Shown: positions 19,745 to 29,385 of the stretch, in pieces | Layout of the letters: each line of letters opens with the position of its first letter | Position numbering within the stretch: the stretch's first letter is position 1 | NCBI GenBank assembly: GCA_905221605.1 | Contig: CAJNDS010000552.1 | Span: 1-64,000 of the forward strand | Source: Symbiodinium natans | Taxonomy: Eukaryota; Sar; Dinophyceae; Suessiales; Symbiodiniaceae | Direction of reading: 5' to 3' | DNA length: 64,000 bases | The notes under the pieces: generated by a model | The model's database searches: none | What the model saw: only the letters and a program-made list of their open reading frames with translations | What the model was told of the DNA's origin: nothing | Position numbers and translations under genes: made by a program

Positions 19745-20288
19745 AGGCTCCGCGACCCACGCCTGAACCCCACACCCCCCTAAAAACCCTAAACCCTAAA
19801 CCCTAGCCCTAAACCCTACCTAAACCCTAAACCCTAAACCCTAAACCCTAAACCCTAAACCCTAAACCCTAAACCCTAAACCCTAAACCCTAAACCCAGC
19901 GCCAGGCCGAGGAACGAACGGCTGCCGCGCGGTCACGGGAGCTGGATCGGGAGGCGCTTATTCTGGCGAGTTCAGGAGTTTCGGGTTGAGGGTCTGGAAG
20001 ATTTAGGGCGGGTTTTGGGGATTTGGGGGCTGGGGCGGGGGGGAGTTATGATGAAGAAAAAGGATCCAGGCATCATGTAGGGTGTATGCAAGCGATCTTT
20101 GAATGAGCAGTCAAGCGAATCGCTTGTTTTCAGCAGGAGAAAGCAAGAGAGCACGTCAGTACTTAGACAAGGCTGGTCGCAGACTTCGTAACTCATCCCA
20201 ATCTGATTGCCACTTTCGAGAGTTGAACCTCAATTTTCTTCCCAGAGGCCACAGTCGCAGTGATGAGCCTATACGTGGCGACGACTAA
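19745..20288 (+). CDS. Coiled-coil-like exon group ending at TAA 20286
   Basis: The segment after gtgatcag encodes LSKQIQDLKAPRPTPEP. Exon 19900-19969 (after aaacccag, donor gttcag) encodes RQAEERTAAARSRELDREAL, rich in charged heptad-like residues. The frame 20103-20288 encodes ESKRARQYLDKAGRRL and ends HSRSDEPIRGDD before TAA. These three look like parts of one charged, helical protein, but phases were not all confirmed. The first acceptor uses the end of a CCCTAAA array. Function unknown. Confidence 0.5.
19787..19896 (-). repeat. Telomere-like array, CCCTAAA
   Basis: About 15 units with CCCTAG and CCTACC variants near the left end. The final unit runs straight into the acceptor cag of the 19900 exon. 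Confidence 0.97.
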
Positions 20289-20340
20289 GTCATTTCCGTC
20301 GCGGAATGAGTCGCAATTCCAAACTCTGGAAACCTGGGCT

Positions 20341-20387
20341 ACCCTAAACCCTAGACCCTAAACCCTAAACCCTAAACCCTAAACCCT
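20341..20387 (-). repeat. Telomere-like array, CCCTAAA
   Basis: Six units, one CCCTAGA variant. A second short run follows at 20437-20460 after an A homopolymer. Lies downstream of the TAA at 20286-20288. Confidence 0.95.
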
Positions 20388-20671
20388 GTGCTGTAAGCTT
20401 GCCCGAAAAGGAGTGAAGGGTTGTTAAAAAAAAAACCCTAAACCCTAAACCCTAAACCCTCATCCCAAACCTGAAGGCCCAAGCTTACTCTGAAACTCGA
20501 AGCATCCCCAAGCCGAAGCCACGGGGGTTGGTTGTAGGATGGAGTGGCAAGGCTTCGGGGGGCTGCCAGGGGCCATCACCAGCCTAGAAAGGCTGTCAGG
20601 GACTTATAGGCTCATAATAATTTCAAATAATAAATACTAATATGACTGATAATCATAATATTAATAATACG

Positions 20672-20902
20672 GTTGATGGAGGAAGTCTTGCACCACCTAG
20701 TGAATAACAGGTGACACGACACATGAGCATGACCCCGCACCCCCTTTTTAATATTGACGATGACGGATACCGAGGTGGTGCAAGATTTTTGTCATTGGAA
20801 CCCACGGCACTTTCGAGGATCAACAGTCAATATTAAAAAAGGGGGTGCGGGGTCTCTACTTTGCTTGGCCATTTAAAGCGGTGCAAGATTTCCTCCATCA
20901 AC
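20672..20902. mobile_element. Nested inverted-repeat (MITE-like) element
   Basis: Outer arms GTTGATGGAGGAAGTCTTGC (20672 on) and its inverse ending at 20902. Inner arms GACCCCGCACCCCCTTTTT (20731 on) and the inverse at 20827-20854. A third copy of the arm motif GGTGGTGCAAGATTT lies at 20775-20789. The 231-bp unit sits inside an AAT-rich microsatellite, which hides any target duplication. No coding capacity. Confidence 0.85.
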
Positions 20903-20904
20903 AG

Positions 20905-21185
20905 TAGCAATAATAATTAAGAATAATAAGCATAGTAGTACGATTAAAATAAATAGTTAAGAAAAATAAAAATAGTAGTATTACTAATACTTAAGAATAA
21001 TAACAAATAATAGTACTACCAAGAATAGCAAGAATTTTAATAGGAATAATAATAACAAACATATTAATAATAAAGCATACTCAAAATAATAGTAATAATA
21101 CAAATAGTAATCATACTGATAGTAATAATAGTAATAATAATAGTAATAAGAATAACAAGAAGAAGAAGAGAAAGAATGATAATGA
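20905..21185. repeat. AAT/TAA-rich microsatellite
   Basis: Degenerate AATA, AGTA and TAAT words on the plus strand without a fixed period. A similar 50-bp run lies left of the nested element (20610-20665). Minus-strand tyrosine-rich frames over it are spurious. Confidence 0.9.
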
Positions 21186-21195
21186 TGCTGGCGCA

Positions 21196-22252
21196 GGTTC
21201 ATGGCCTCGTCGGCATCCCGGGCCTACCTTAGTGTGGACTTGTCTTTGAACGGCGTGCTTTGGGCTACCCCCCCGTCCGGGTTTAGGGTTTAGAGTTTAG
21301 GGTTTAGGGTTTAGGGTTTAGGGTTTTGTGAGGTTGAGGGGGCTTGGGCTTGGGGCTTGGATCGTGCTTTTCGGGTTCAAAGTAGGTCTCTGAAAGTTTT
21401 GTCCACCGGAATATGATCTGCTATGAGGCCCTTACTTCTGCCTTGAAAGTTTAGTTTAGGGGCCCGCATGCTCCAAAGCATTGAACCCACCACTTATGCC
21501 CTTAAAGTCTGTCTGTGAAGTCACAATACGGGAGGTTTAAACAATAGGGGCGTAAGCACCGCTTTATGCATCTTTATACCCCCCCAAATATTCCAAGACA
21601 CCCTGACAAGAAAAAGGAATGGAACCCTGATTTCTGTACCTAAGCCCTAAACACTGCCCTTAACAATCAAGGAAACCCCCCCCCCCCCCCAACGCTCAGG
21701 CCAGCGGTTACGAGCGCTACAAGCGCCTTTGCTTCGTCTACACTGCGGCCCTGCTCAGGCCAAACCCTAGAACCCAACCCTAGAAACCTTAGTAAGAACA
21801 CCTTACGCAAGCTTAAACGAGCCCCCCAAAAAACCCAAACAACCTGAGAGCCCTTAAGTTTCGTGGTTCTGCATGTCAGGGTTTTTCTTGGGGTGCGTTG
21901 GAGCCGGACTTGCCACAAGCCCTGCACCTTCGGGTCTTGAAGGGTTTGGGGCTTGGGGGGCGCTGCAATAGCTGAAGCTGAGGGCTTAGGGGAGGCTCGG
22001 GAGTGGCCCAAATTTGCCAGTGAATCTGCGGCTTCACTCAACGCTATGTTGCCGCAGCTGCATTGCGGCATGGGAACTGAGTATGTCTCGAAATCGGCGG
22101 TTGAGGGTTGAGGGTTTAGGGCTTCGGGTTTCTTTCGCTGCCTCTTCTCCCCTCAACCCTTTGGCCCCGTGCACCATATGCCTTTTTTCGCGAGGGCGCC
22201 GAAGCTCAGCCAGCAGCTGCAGGAGCATCGCCTATTAAACCTGTGTGCAGGG
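21196..22252 (+). CDS. Exon group of an unknown gene, part 1
   Basis: Exon from 21196 (after gctggcgcag) encodes FMASSASRAYLSVDLSLNG. Exon about 21694-21742 encodes ASGYERYKRLCFVYTAALL and is flanked on both sides by GCTCAGGCCA, giving AG|GC borders; a poly-C tract serves as its pyrimidine stretch. Exon 22021-22099 encodes ESAASLNAMLPQLHCGMGTE and ends GCG|gttgag. Exon 22210-22252 joins it in phase 0 and encodes PAAAGASPIKPVC before gtttag. Small frames at 22445-22500 may continue it. The domain is unknown. Probably the same transcription unit as 22844-23734. Confidence 0.5.
21281..21325 (+). repeat. Telomere-like array, TTTAGGG
   Basis: Six units, one TTTAGAG variant. Lies in the intron right after the 21196 exon. 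Confidence 0.95.
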
Positions 22253-22631
22253 GTTTAGGGTTTAGGGTTTAGGGTTTCGGGTTTAGGGTTTGACCCCATA
22301 CCCTAAATGGCTCTCGAATATGGCTGAGGCTCGAGGCGGAAACTATAGACTGAATACCACGAGAGCATGCCCACGCCCCTTGCCATGAACCCTAAGGTAG
22401 GGGTTTGGGGTTTGGGGTTTAGGGTTCGGGGGTGACAGCGATTATTGTAGTGAAAGTATTCCCAGTTTGGGCTTCATGTGATCCCCAAGGTTGTTACGGC
22501 AGCTCAAGCAGGGCGCACTCAAAGCAGCGCATATGTCCTACACTTCCTGGCCTTAGAGCTTAGGGTAGCCCCCCAAACCTAAACCCTAACCTTAAACCCT
22601 GCCCATCATTCTTCGGCTAGTTTCATGGGCC

Positions 22632-22757
22632 GTTAATATGGTCTCATACCTCCTTTAAAGGGTTCTGAAGTATGGGCCCCTAATATAGGGTATATAAGGT
22701 TATACAAGGGGTGCCCTTTAAAGGGCACATACTAAGGGACCATGTAACTACACTTAG
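22632..22757 (+). mobile_element. Hairpin element, family D, intron-like
   Basis: Starts GTTAATATGGTC and ends GACCATGTAACTAC plus acttag, i.e. GT...AG with arms that pair. Related to the element at 48793 through the shared right end GGGACCATGTAACTAC. The flanking reading frames were not resolved. Confidence 0.6.
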
Positions 22758-22843
22758 AACCTAAACCCTAACCTTAAACCCTGCCCATCATGAAGTCTTG
22801 GGTTGTCATGCTCTTCGTTGAGAGGGGACCTTGAGAAGTGCAG

Positions 22844-23734
22844 GAGGACACGAAGCCAAAGCGAGGCCAGCACTTGCCGCGCAACTGAGGGTTACGTCTA
22901 TTTGCTTCAGAACCCCCCCCCCGCCCTCCCCCCGCCCCCAAAAAAGACAGAAAGACAATAATCCGTATGTTACCCTTAGAAGGAGGAATCTCTTTTTTGC
23001 GGAGGGGCGGGGTGGGGTGTTTCTTAAGCAAATAGTAGGCTAGAGAGGTTCCCGGGCTCAGAAAACACGGAATATGAGGTTGTCTTTCACAAGCGTTCCT
23101 TAGACCATCACACTCGTCTTTATTCAAAGTGGAAAAAGGGGCTGCAGTCGCGCCTCCTCACATGCTCACACAGGAAGATGCCAGAAAGGCCCAAACCCCG
23201 TAAGCCCCGCAAATGTCTAGTTTCAGGATAGGGATTGTTGGCCCATAATGGTAGTTCTCTAAATTAGGATCCCCTTTTTGGATCCTCATCATAAGGGCGC
23301 CCTACTATACAGGGGGCCCAAAAAGGCACCCTAGTTTAGAAGACTATCCATCTGCATTGCCAGGCCTGGACGCCTTGATCCAGGCTTTGGCTAGCCGCTA
23401 TGGCTGGCCGGAGGCAGGGAGAGGGGGGGGGGGGGGAGGGGATCCATCCGAACCCTACCTTCTGGTAGAGTTTATGGACTTTGTTACATATGGGTGGTTC
23501 TCAAAATTGTGATCCCTTTTGGGGTACCCTAAATATTAGGTGCCGTATGATAATGCTCCAAAAAGGGACCATAATTTTGACAACCACCCATGTAGATTAT
23601 ATAGATACCCGGATCGTGTTAGTAATGGGTCTGCTGCGTTTTGGGGGTTGATTCAGAATCCGAGTCTTGCTTTATGCGGGGTTGCGGCATGTGTCCCAAC
23701 AGCTGTCCTTCATTGCGCACTCAGAAAGTTCTGA
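22844..23734 (+). CDS. Unknown gene, part 2: exons separated by hairpin introns
   Basis: Exon 22844-22890 (TRSQSEASTCRATE) joins across a 171-bp hairpin intron in perfect phase (G+AA) to exon 23062-23250 (EYEVVFHKRSLDHHTRLYSK, then a basic KMPERPKPRKPRKC). That frame meets TAG at 23229-23231 but then continues in frame across a second hairpin intron to exon 23364 on (LDALIQALASRYGWPE), a glycine run encoded by poly-G, and the donor gttaca at 23483. A last exon from 23605 ends at TGA within 23630-23734. The in-frame TAG and the poly-G length are the two weak points. No domain recognised. Confidence 0.55.
22891..23061 (+). mobile_element. Hairpin element forming an intron (family B)
   Basis: Intron GTTACG...CTCAG. 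The left arm CTATTTGCTTCAGAACCCC begins 6 bases after the donor. The right arm GGTGTTTCTTAAGCAAATAGTAGG ends 23 bases before the acceptor. The exons on both sides are in phase. Relatives at 25366 and 58245. Confidence 0.75.
23251..23363 (+). mobile_element. Hairpin element forming an intron (family C)
   Basis: Intron GTAGTTCTCTAAATTAGG...CTAGTTTAGAAGACTATCC followed by 14 bases and CAG. Central arms CCCCTTTTTGG and CCCAAAAAGG pair. Phase is kept (G+GC). Confidence 0.7.
23483..23604 (+). mobile_element. Hairpin element forming a probable intron (family C)
   Basis: Starts GTTACATATGGGTGG at a donor and ends GACAACCACCCATGTAG plus a short leader to atatag. Arms CAAAATTGTGATCCC and GGGACCATAATTTTG pair. 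Its right half recurs alone at 51770-51795. Confidence 0.65.
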
Positions 23735-25055
23735 AGATAAGAATGAATGCTATATCGATACAACCAGACCAGTATGTACTGAGCATTTAATCGAAAAATA
23801 TTTATAATTAGGGGGGGTCTAAATCCTAAAACCTGAATTCCGAAACCTAATCATTAAACCCTCCAAGCCTTGAGCCCTGGATCCTAATCCTGTCAGCCTT
23901 CAGCCCTAAACCTTGAAACCCTAATGGGCTCAACTCAAGGGCGAAGGCCCTGAACCCCTCCCCCCCTAATTCTCAAACAGGTTTAGTATTGGGCAGGGGG
24001 GTTTTAGTATTGGGGGGAAGCGATTATTTCTCTAGAAAACGAACGAACTGCTTCGAAATGCAGTCTTCGTCTACAAAATGACATTATTTGTATAGAAAGC
24101 CTGAAAGCCAAACAAGCTCAACTTCACCCGACATTCTCGAGCAAAAGGTTGGGGCATGCTTTAGGCTTCTGTGAATTTCGAGTACCGCGATCTTCACAAA
24201 GCAGCTTGTACGTATTTTGCTTTTCAGACATCATATACAAGTGGTACTTGTGTAGTATTTCAGTCTTATTGTGTCCTGAAATCTGCTTGTGTTGCAAGTA
24301 GTAAGTAGAATTCAGTCAACATGCTAGTTGTACTTAAGTAGTCACTTTAAGTAGTACTCATCTAGGTGATTTTAAGCTATATCCATAATTAGTGTTCTAG
24401 GGAACAAATTCACAGAATAATGGTGTACTTGATGCGGAATGAGTATTGCATGAATAGGTGGACAACTAGGATACTTCAGTAGCCTTTCTCGCATAGTGTT
24501 TAATCAGTGCTTTTCCTAGCACAAGCACTATGTCATGCCAAGAATATTCTGTGAACAAATAGGCAGCTCGGATAGTATGAATTCAACATGTTGCCCAGTA
24601 CAGGCACTATGTATCTAGAAAAGCACACTATTTGCCCAGAAAAAAAAGCAAACAATCCCAAACACATTAGTATTATCCGCTCAATATCACGGTGCTGGCT
24701 TGTTGGCCTGTGGAGTGGGTGTCCCAACTTTGAGATAACAAACCAAACACGGTGCGACATGAACGCTCCATGCACACAAATCTTCTCCGCCCTTTCACCA
24801 AAAAATTTTGGAGAACAGCGGGTCTTGGGGGGGGGGGGAGCCCCCCCGTCCCTGTGACCTACCCTTTGTTGCCCTTGTTTCAGATCACCCAGCTGGAATA
24901 CTCGTGCGAGAAAGCTTGGGTATGCAATATGTGCTTTAACTAGAAAACTCAAGCAAAAAGCCAAAACCAGAAAGAAAAGGACATCAGGAACTCTTTGAAG
25001 TGGCTCATGATCAGCCATTCTCTCGAAACGTTCGTGGACATGTAGGGCTTAGGTG
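23735..25055. other. AT-rich stretch without a supported gene
   Basis: Repeated words such as AGTACTTAAGTAGT at 24230-24370 suggest old, degraded repeats. Small frames at 24533-25018 lack splice borders and sit over a G homopolymer (24827-24840). Confidence 0.5.
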
Positions 25056-25109
25056 TAGGGTTTAGGGTTTAGGGTTGAGGGTTTAGGGTTTAGGGTTTAG
25101 GGTTTAGGG
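25056..25109 (+). repeat. Telomere-like array, TTTAGGG
   Basis: Seven units with a TTGAGGG variant. Followed by a coding-like stretch at 25135-25225 (RLVASPGPNRHPKF) that I could not place in a model. Confidence 0.93.
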
Positions 25110-25289
25110 GTTGTTCTTGTTTTGGGAAGTCCCCCGCTTTCCATTCGGCTTGTTGCAAGCCCGGGCCCCAATCGGCATCCGAAGTTCGCCGTGTTATCGC
25201 CCAACCAAATACTCGGAGTAAGCATGCACACATACATCTTCTACCATCTCAGCATGACCTAAACCCTAAACCCTAAATCCCGGTGACAG

Positions 25290-27219
25290 GTGGCATTTCT
25301 GCACATTGATCGCCGCGGAGCGGGCCGACTGGGCGCGACGGAGCTTCGCATGGGATTGCTGCTAGGCCCGGGCCTAACCTACTATATGCTTAAGAGCCCC
25401 CAAAACCCAACCAAAAAAAAACAATCCCTATACTTCCCTTAAAAGGAATAAGATTATTTTTTTTTTTGGGGGGGTTCTTAAGCAATTAGTAGCAACCCCG
25501 TGGCTCAGATCGGAGATGATGGGAGATTTGTGTAGGAAGGATCTTCATGGCAGTTCTCTCAACTAGTGAAGGATGTGTTGGGATGTTCCCCCTTCGACTA
25601 ACAGTCCTTAGGAGATCGGGATGATAGCAATAGTACCCGTTATGATCATCCCTAGTGAGGACTGTTAGTATGAGGGGGAACATTCCAAAGGATGTTCAAC
25701 TATAATAGCAGATATTATGTTATAGTATAGTATAACGTAATTTCCTGTAGTATTATATATCTATATATATATATATATATATCATGTATATCTGTATATA
25801 CATATACCTTTAGACTTTGAATGAAGGATACGCATCCTCGCCCTAGACCCTAAACCCTAAACCCTAAACCCTAAACCCTAAACCCTAAACCCTAAACCCT
25901 AAACCCTAAACCCTAAACCCTAAACCCTAAACCCTAAACCGCAAAGAAGGTGCCCGGATCGACTTCCCGGCCGTGACGGGCCTCACCGCCGAGGCCCTGC
26001 TCTCCGCGATGGACTCCAGGGGCGCAGGCCGGGAATGGGCGGTCCCCTTTGCGTGCTTGTGTGTTGTTTTTTGCTTGTCCTGTTTATTAAAAAATTCTTG
26101 TGTGTGTATCTACATCTAACATATACATATATATATATAGATACAATTTTTAGCTTTTGTGGTCATAGAGTCCCCAACTCGTAGCTTTTACAATGTCGTC
26201 CTTGTCGAAAGGGTCCGACTGGAGGGTTTAGGTGTTCTTCTATGGAACGAGGGTTAGGAAGCTTTGGCAGCACTGGCGATTGGAGTGGACCAAAGTTGCC
26301 GGAGACAGCAGCGGCAAAGGGGCGAGAAGTTCTTGTAAGCCCCATGCCTCAGCCCGGTCGGCACACCTCCCTTTGCAGCTTGGCAGTCGGGGGCTTTAAA
26401 CGCAGTCCAACTTGACTGAAATGATAGACAGACATGCCTCAACCGGCCGCGGCCCCTTTGCATGAAACCTCAAACCACAAGCCGCCCGGGTGCTACGAGG
26501 TTTCGTGACTGCGCAAGATCTCGCAGCCTGCCGTCCGGGCCTTACCCTACGAGCGGGAGCAGATGCCGAAAGATACCAGAAGGGTTTAGGGGTTCAGGGT
26601 TTAGGGTTTAGGCACGGTTTAGGCCTTCTTGGTTCAACGAATCTTGCGACCAAACCAACACCGGATTGGCTCGGGATTCTCGAAACGTTGTGTTTGTGCC
26701 TGTTGTGTTCGTGCTTGTTGTGTTCGTGCTTGTTGTGTTTGTGTTTGTTGTGCTTGTGCTTGTTGGGTTGGGCTTGTGCTTGTTGCGCTTGTGCTACTTG
26801 TGCTTGTTGGGCTTGTGCTTTTTGCGCTTGTGCTACTTGTGCTTGTCCTTGTTGCGCTGTGCTTGTTGTGCTTTTGAGTGTTGTGCTTGTGCTTGTTGCG
26901 TGTTGTGCTTGTTGTGTGTAGTGTTGTGTGTTGTGCGCGTTGTGTGTTGTGCGCGTTTGCGCGTTGTGTGTTTTGCGCGTTGTGTGTGGTGTGCGTTGTT
27001 GTTTCCGTGGTTGTTGTTTGTGCGGTTGTTGTTTCTGTGGTTGTTGTTTCTGTGGTCTGTATTTGTTGTTTCTGTGGTTGTTGCGCGCAACGTGAGATCA
27101 CCTGGTTTTTTTTCTTGCATCCTTTCCCGCAGTGTGTGAATGAGATGGTGTGTGGCTCTACGAGCACAACGGAGGCCACCATGATAAAGGGCGCGAACAA
27201 TGCTTCGTCACTTCCGTGA
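25290..27219 (+). CDS. Multi-exon gene with a degenerate EF-hand
   Basis: Exon 25290-25365 (after gtgacag, GC donor) encodes AFLHIDRRGAGRLGATEL, matching the EF-hand loop at positions 1 (Asp), 6 (Gly), 8 (Leu) and 12 (Glu) but lacking acids at 3 and 5, so calcium binding is doubtful. Exon from about 25945 encodes DFPAVTGLTAEALLSAMDSR. About 26258-26325 encodes EALAALAIGVDQSCRRQQ. About 26508-26575 encodes LRKISQPAVRALPYEREQM. The last exon 27133-27219, after tttcccgcag, encodes EMVCGSTSTTEATMIKG and ends at TGA. EF-hands often sit in channels and kinases; nothing here says which. Confidence 0.5.
25366..25508 (+). mobile_element. Hairpin element, family B, in the EF-hand gene
   Basis: Arms CTACTATATGCTTAAGAGCCCC (25379 on) and GGGGGGTTCTTAAGCAATTAGTAG (to 25492) enclose A-rich and T-rich tracts. 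It lies 13 bases after a GC donor and 16 bases before a cag acceptor. Confidence 0.65.
25577..25687. mobile_element. Hairpin element, family A, with 8-bp target duplication
   Basis: 111 bp, ends GTTGGGATGTTCCCCCTT and TGAGGGGGAACATTCCA. Flanked by AAGGATGT at 25569-25576 and 25688-25695. Internal arms ACAGTCCTTAG/CTAGTGAGGACTGT pair. AG|GA in the duplication would allow exact removal using a GA donor. Confidence 0.85.
25745..25812. repeat. TA-rich microsatellite
   Basis: Alternating TATA/TGTA sequence. Another short one lies at 26118-26145. Confidence 0.85.
25841..25940 (-). repeat. Telomere-like array, CCCTAAA
   Basis: About 14 nearly perfect units immediately before the second EF-hand-gene exon. 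Confidence 0.97.
26688..27082. repeat. T/G-strand-biased low-complexity tract
   Basis: Nearly 400 bp built from TTG, TGC and TTGTGCTTG words with period 3, so all frames on both strands are open (poly-Leu/Val/Cys on plus, Thr/His/Asn on minus). It lies inside the last intron of the EF-hand gene and almost certainly does not encode a protein. Confidence 0.9.
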
Positions 27220-27229
27220 CAAAATCTTG

Positions 27230-27945
27230 GGTTTATTTGTAGGGGGTTAGGGTCTGTGTACAGAGGTTTGCGAATTAGGAACAGCACCTTTGCTGTGTCT
27301 GATTACATGTTTATTTTGTATGTATATCAACTGTGTATCCATACATGTATTGTTTTGGTGCACACAAATACACTGTATTTGGTTAGCTCGTTCTTTCTTT
27401 GCATCTGCTTTGTATCTCTACATGTATCTGTGTGTTCTGTGTTTGTTTCCTTCTTGTGTCTGTTGTCATGCTTCCTTGCGCGTTCCTGTGCATACGAGGT
27501 TATAGTCAACAAGCCGTACGCCCAATTCGTAAGTCTTACTTTTCGTAAGTCTTACTTTATATGTGTAATAGTGCGATAGGATTCCAGCCTTTCTCAGCAT
27601 TTTTTTGCCGATGCAGATCCTACCTCCTTGCTGCAGTCTCTCACTGTATACATTATATGATGCATGCATGTTGTTGCGTTCTGGCATATACCAAGAAGTC
27701 GATGTGAATTTATGTCTACATGTACGTAAGCAAGCTACTACAAACAGCAAACAAATGCAGAAGCGGCAAAAGGATGCGTTCAAAATAGTAAGAAGCACGT
27801 ACATATATGTAGATACATACATGTGTTTGCTTATTCCCAAACATGCTTTCCCTAAGCCTAAGCCCCCAAACCCCAAAACCCAAAACCCTAAACCCTAAAC
27901 CCTAAACCCTCTAAGCGTTTCTTGCGCTGGAGGCCCAGGAATTTG
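27230..27945. other. No supported gene
   Basis: AT-rich with TGTA/TACA words. Several small frames on both strands lack splice-like ends. A CCCTAAA run closes it at 27883-27909. Confidence 0.4.
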
Positions 27946-27949
27946 GCAG

Positions 27950-28512
27950 GAGTTCGGCGCCACAGCGATCCTGGCCATGGAGAAGCTCCGGGCATCGTCC
28001 TCGGGAAGCCATGCAAGGATTTCGTTATTCTGGCTGCTCTTGTGTGTAGGGTTTAGGGTTTAGGGTTTAGGGTTTAGGGTTTAGGGTTTAGGGTTTAGGG
28101 TTTAGGGTTTAGGGTTTAGGGTTTAGGGTTTAGGGTGCCAAAAACCGCAAGAGAAGTGCAGGCTTTGCCCTGGGAAGCTGCGGGCGGCCGCACACAGGCT
28201 GCGGCAAAGCCATCCTGTGCAAACTCAACATTGAAAATTCGCGAGTTTCCTCAACCCGAAGAAACCCTAAACCCTAAACCCTAAACCCTAAACCCGAAAC
28301 CCTAAGCCCCAAACCCTAAACCCCATCTAAGGGCTTCAGCTCAGGATCTCCTTTTGCGATGCCGTGCCAAGAGTTTGCTGACTGTCTCGGCTGCTGCGCT
28401 GGCTCAAGGGCATTGTATTGCTCGCAATCCGGAGCATCGACACGAGACTCAGGCGCACGAACTGCTGAGAGAAGTCTGGGACGGTTCAGTATCCAGGGCC
28501 CGATATACATAT
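27950..28512 (+). CDS. Exon group of an unknown gene
   Basis: Exon about 27950-28017 (after ttggcag) encodes EFGATAILAMEKLRASSSG. The segment 28137-28262, boxed by inverted telomere arrays, encodes KNRKRSAGFALGSCGRPHTG in one frame, with a second frame also open. 28337-28512, after gcttcag, encodes QDLLLRCRAKSLLTVSAAAL and EHRHETQAHELLREVWDG to TAG 28510-28512. No family recognised. Confidence 0.5.
28047..28136 (+). repeat. Telomere-like array, TTTAGGG
   Basis: About 13 units. Inverted partner at 28263 on the other side of an exon-like segment. Confidence 0.97.
28263..28323 (-). repeat. Telomere-like array, CCCTAAA
   Basis: Eight units with CCCGAAA and CCCTAAG variants. Confidence 0.95.
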
Positions 28513-28519
28513 TAGTTTT

Positions 28520-29385
28520 CATACATATACGCATCTTCGCATAGATGTATCTGTATAGACCAGCTTCTATATGAAAAGCAACGAATACATCAACAATTAA
28601 GCAAATTTGCACACACAGAGAGATGTGGTGCCCCCCCCAGATATCTACTTCTTTTGGCCGTTAGCTTAGGTTTAGAGGGTCAAGAGCGGGCTGGGGGTGC
28701 CGTTTATATTGGCTTCTTAGACGGACGCCGAATCTATAAGGACTTTGATGCTCTTAGGCGGCTACGGGTTGTATGTGACAGGCGTGAACAGTTTGGTTGA
28801 CACATCTGGAGGCCCAGTATATGTCCCACAGAATGTATCTTCATAGAAGCTGGTAGTCTGGTAGTACTGTACTGAACATTTTTGAGCCGGCGCCAAAGTA
28901 GCATCGGCGCTCACTATCGTATGTTCTTAGTTGGGCACACTAATGCATGTAAGAACATGGTTCATAAGTTCTACCGCGGAGTTCGTTTATTGACATACAG
29001 TATGTTTAAATTCAAGGTCGGTTGTTATCATAACTCAAGTACTGGAAGAGCAATTTGCCCCTGATGCAAACTGTTGCGTTGAATCGACGGTTGCCGAATC
29101 TGGAATGTTTGGTACTAAAATTATGGAACTTTGGAATTTGGAAATTTGGACTTTGCTCCATCTAATTCATGCTATGATGCAAAAGGTGGGATACATGGGG
29201 GGCGGGGTAGCATACATATGTACGTGTGTGTATATATATGTATATATATAAATAATATTATATATATGTACATATATACATATATATATGTTGCATATAG
29301 TACTTGATCTATGTGTAACGTAACTTGCTTACGTTTTGTTGGTCGAAGCGGTGCCGGTGAGTCGAACTTGCCATGCTGGGCAGGT
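28520..29385. other. No supported gene; TA microsatellite
   Basis: A frame at 28882-29064 (TNACKNMVHKFYRGVRLLT) is the best coding candidate but has no clear borders. 29215-29292 is a TA/TGTA microsatellite. Confidence 0.4.
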
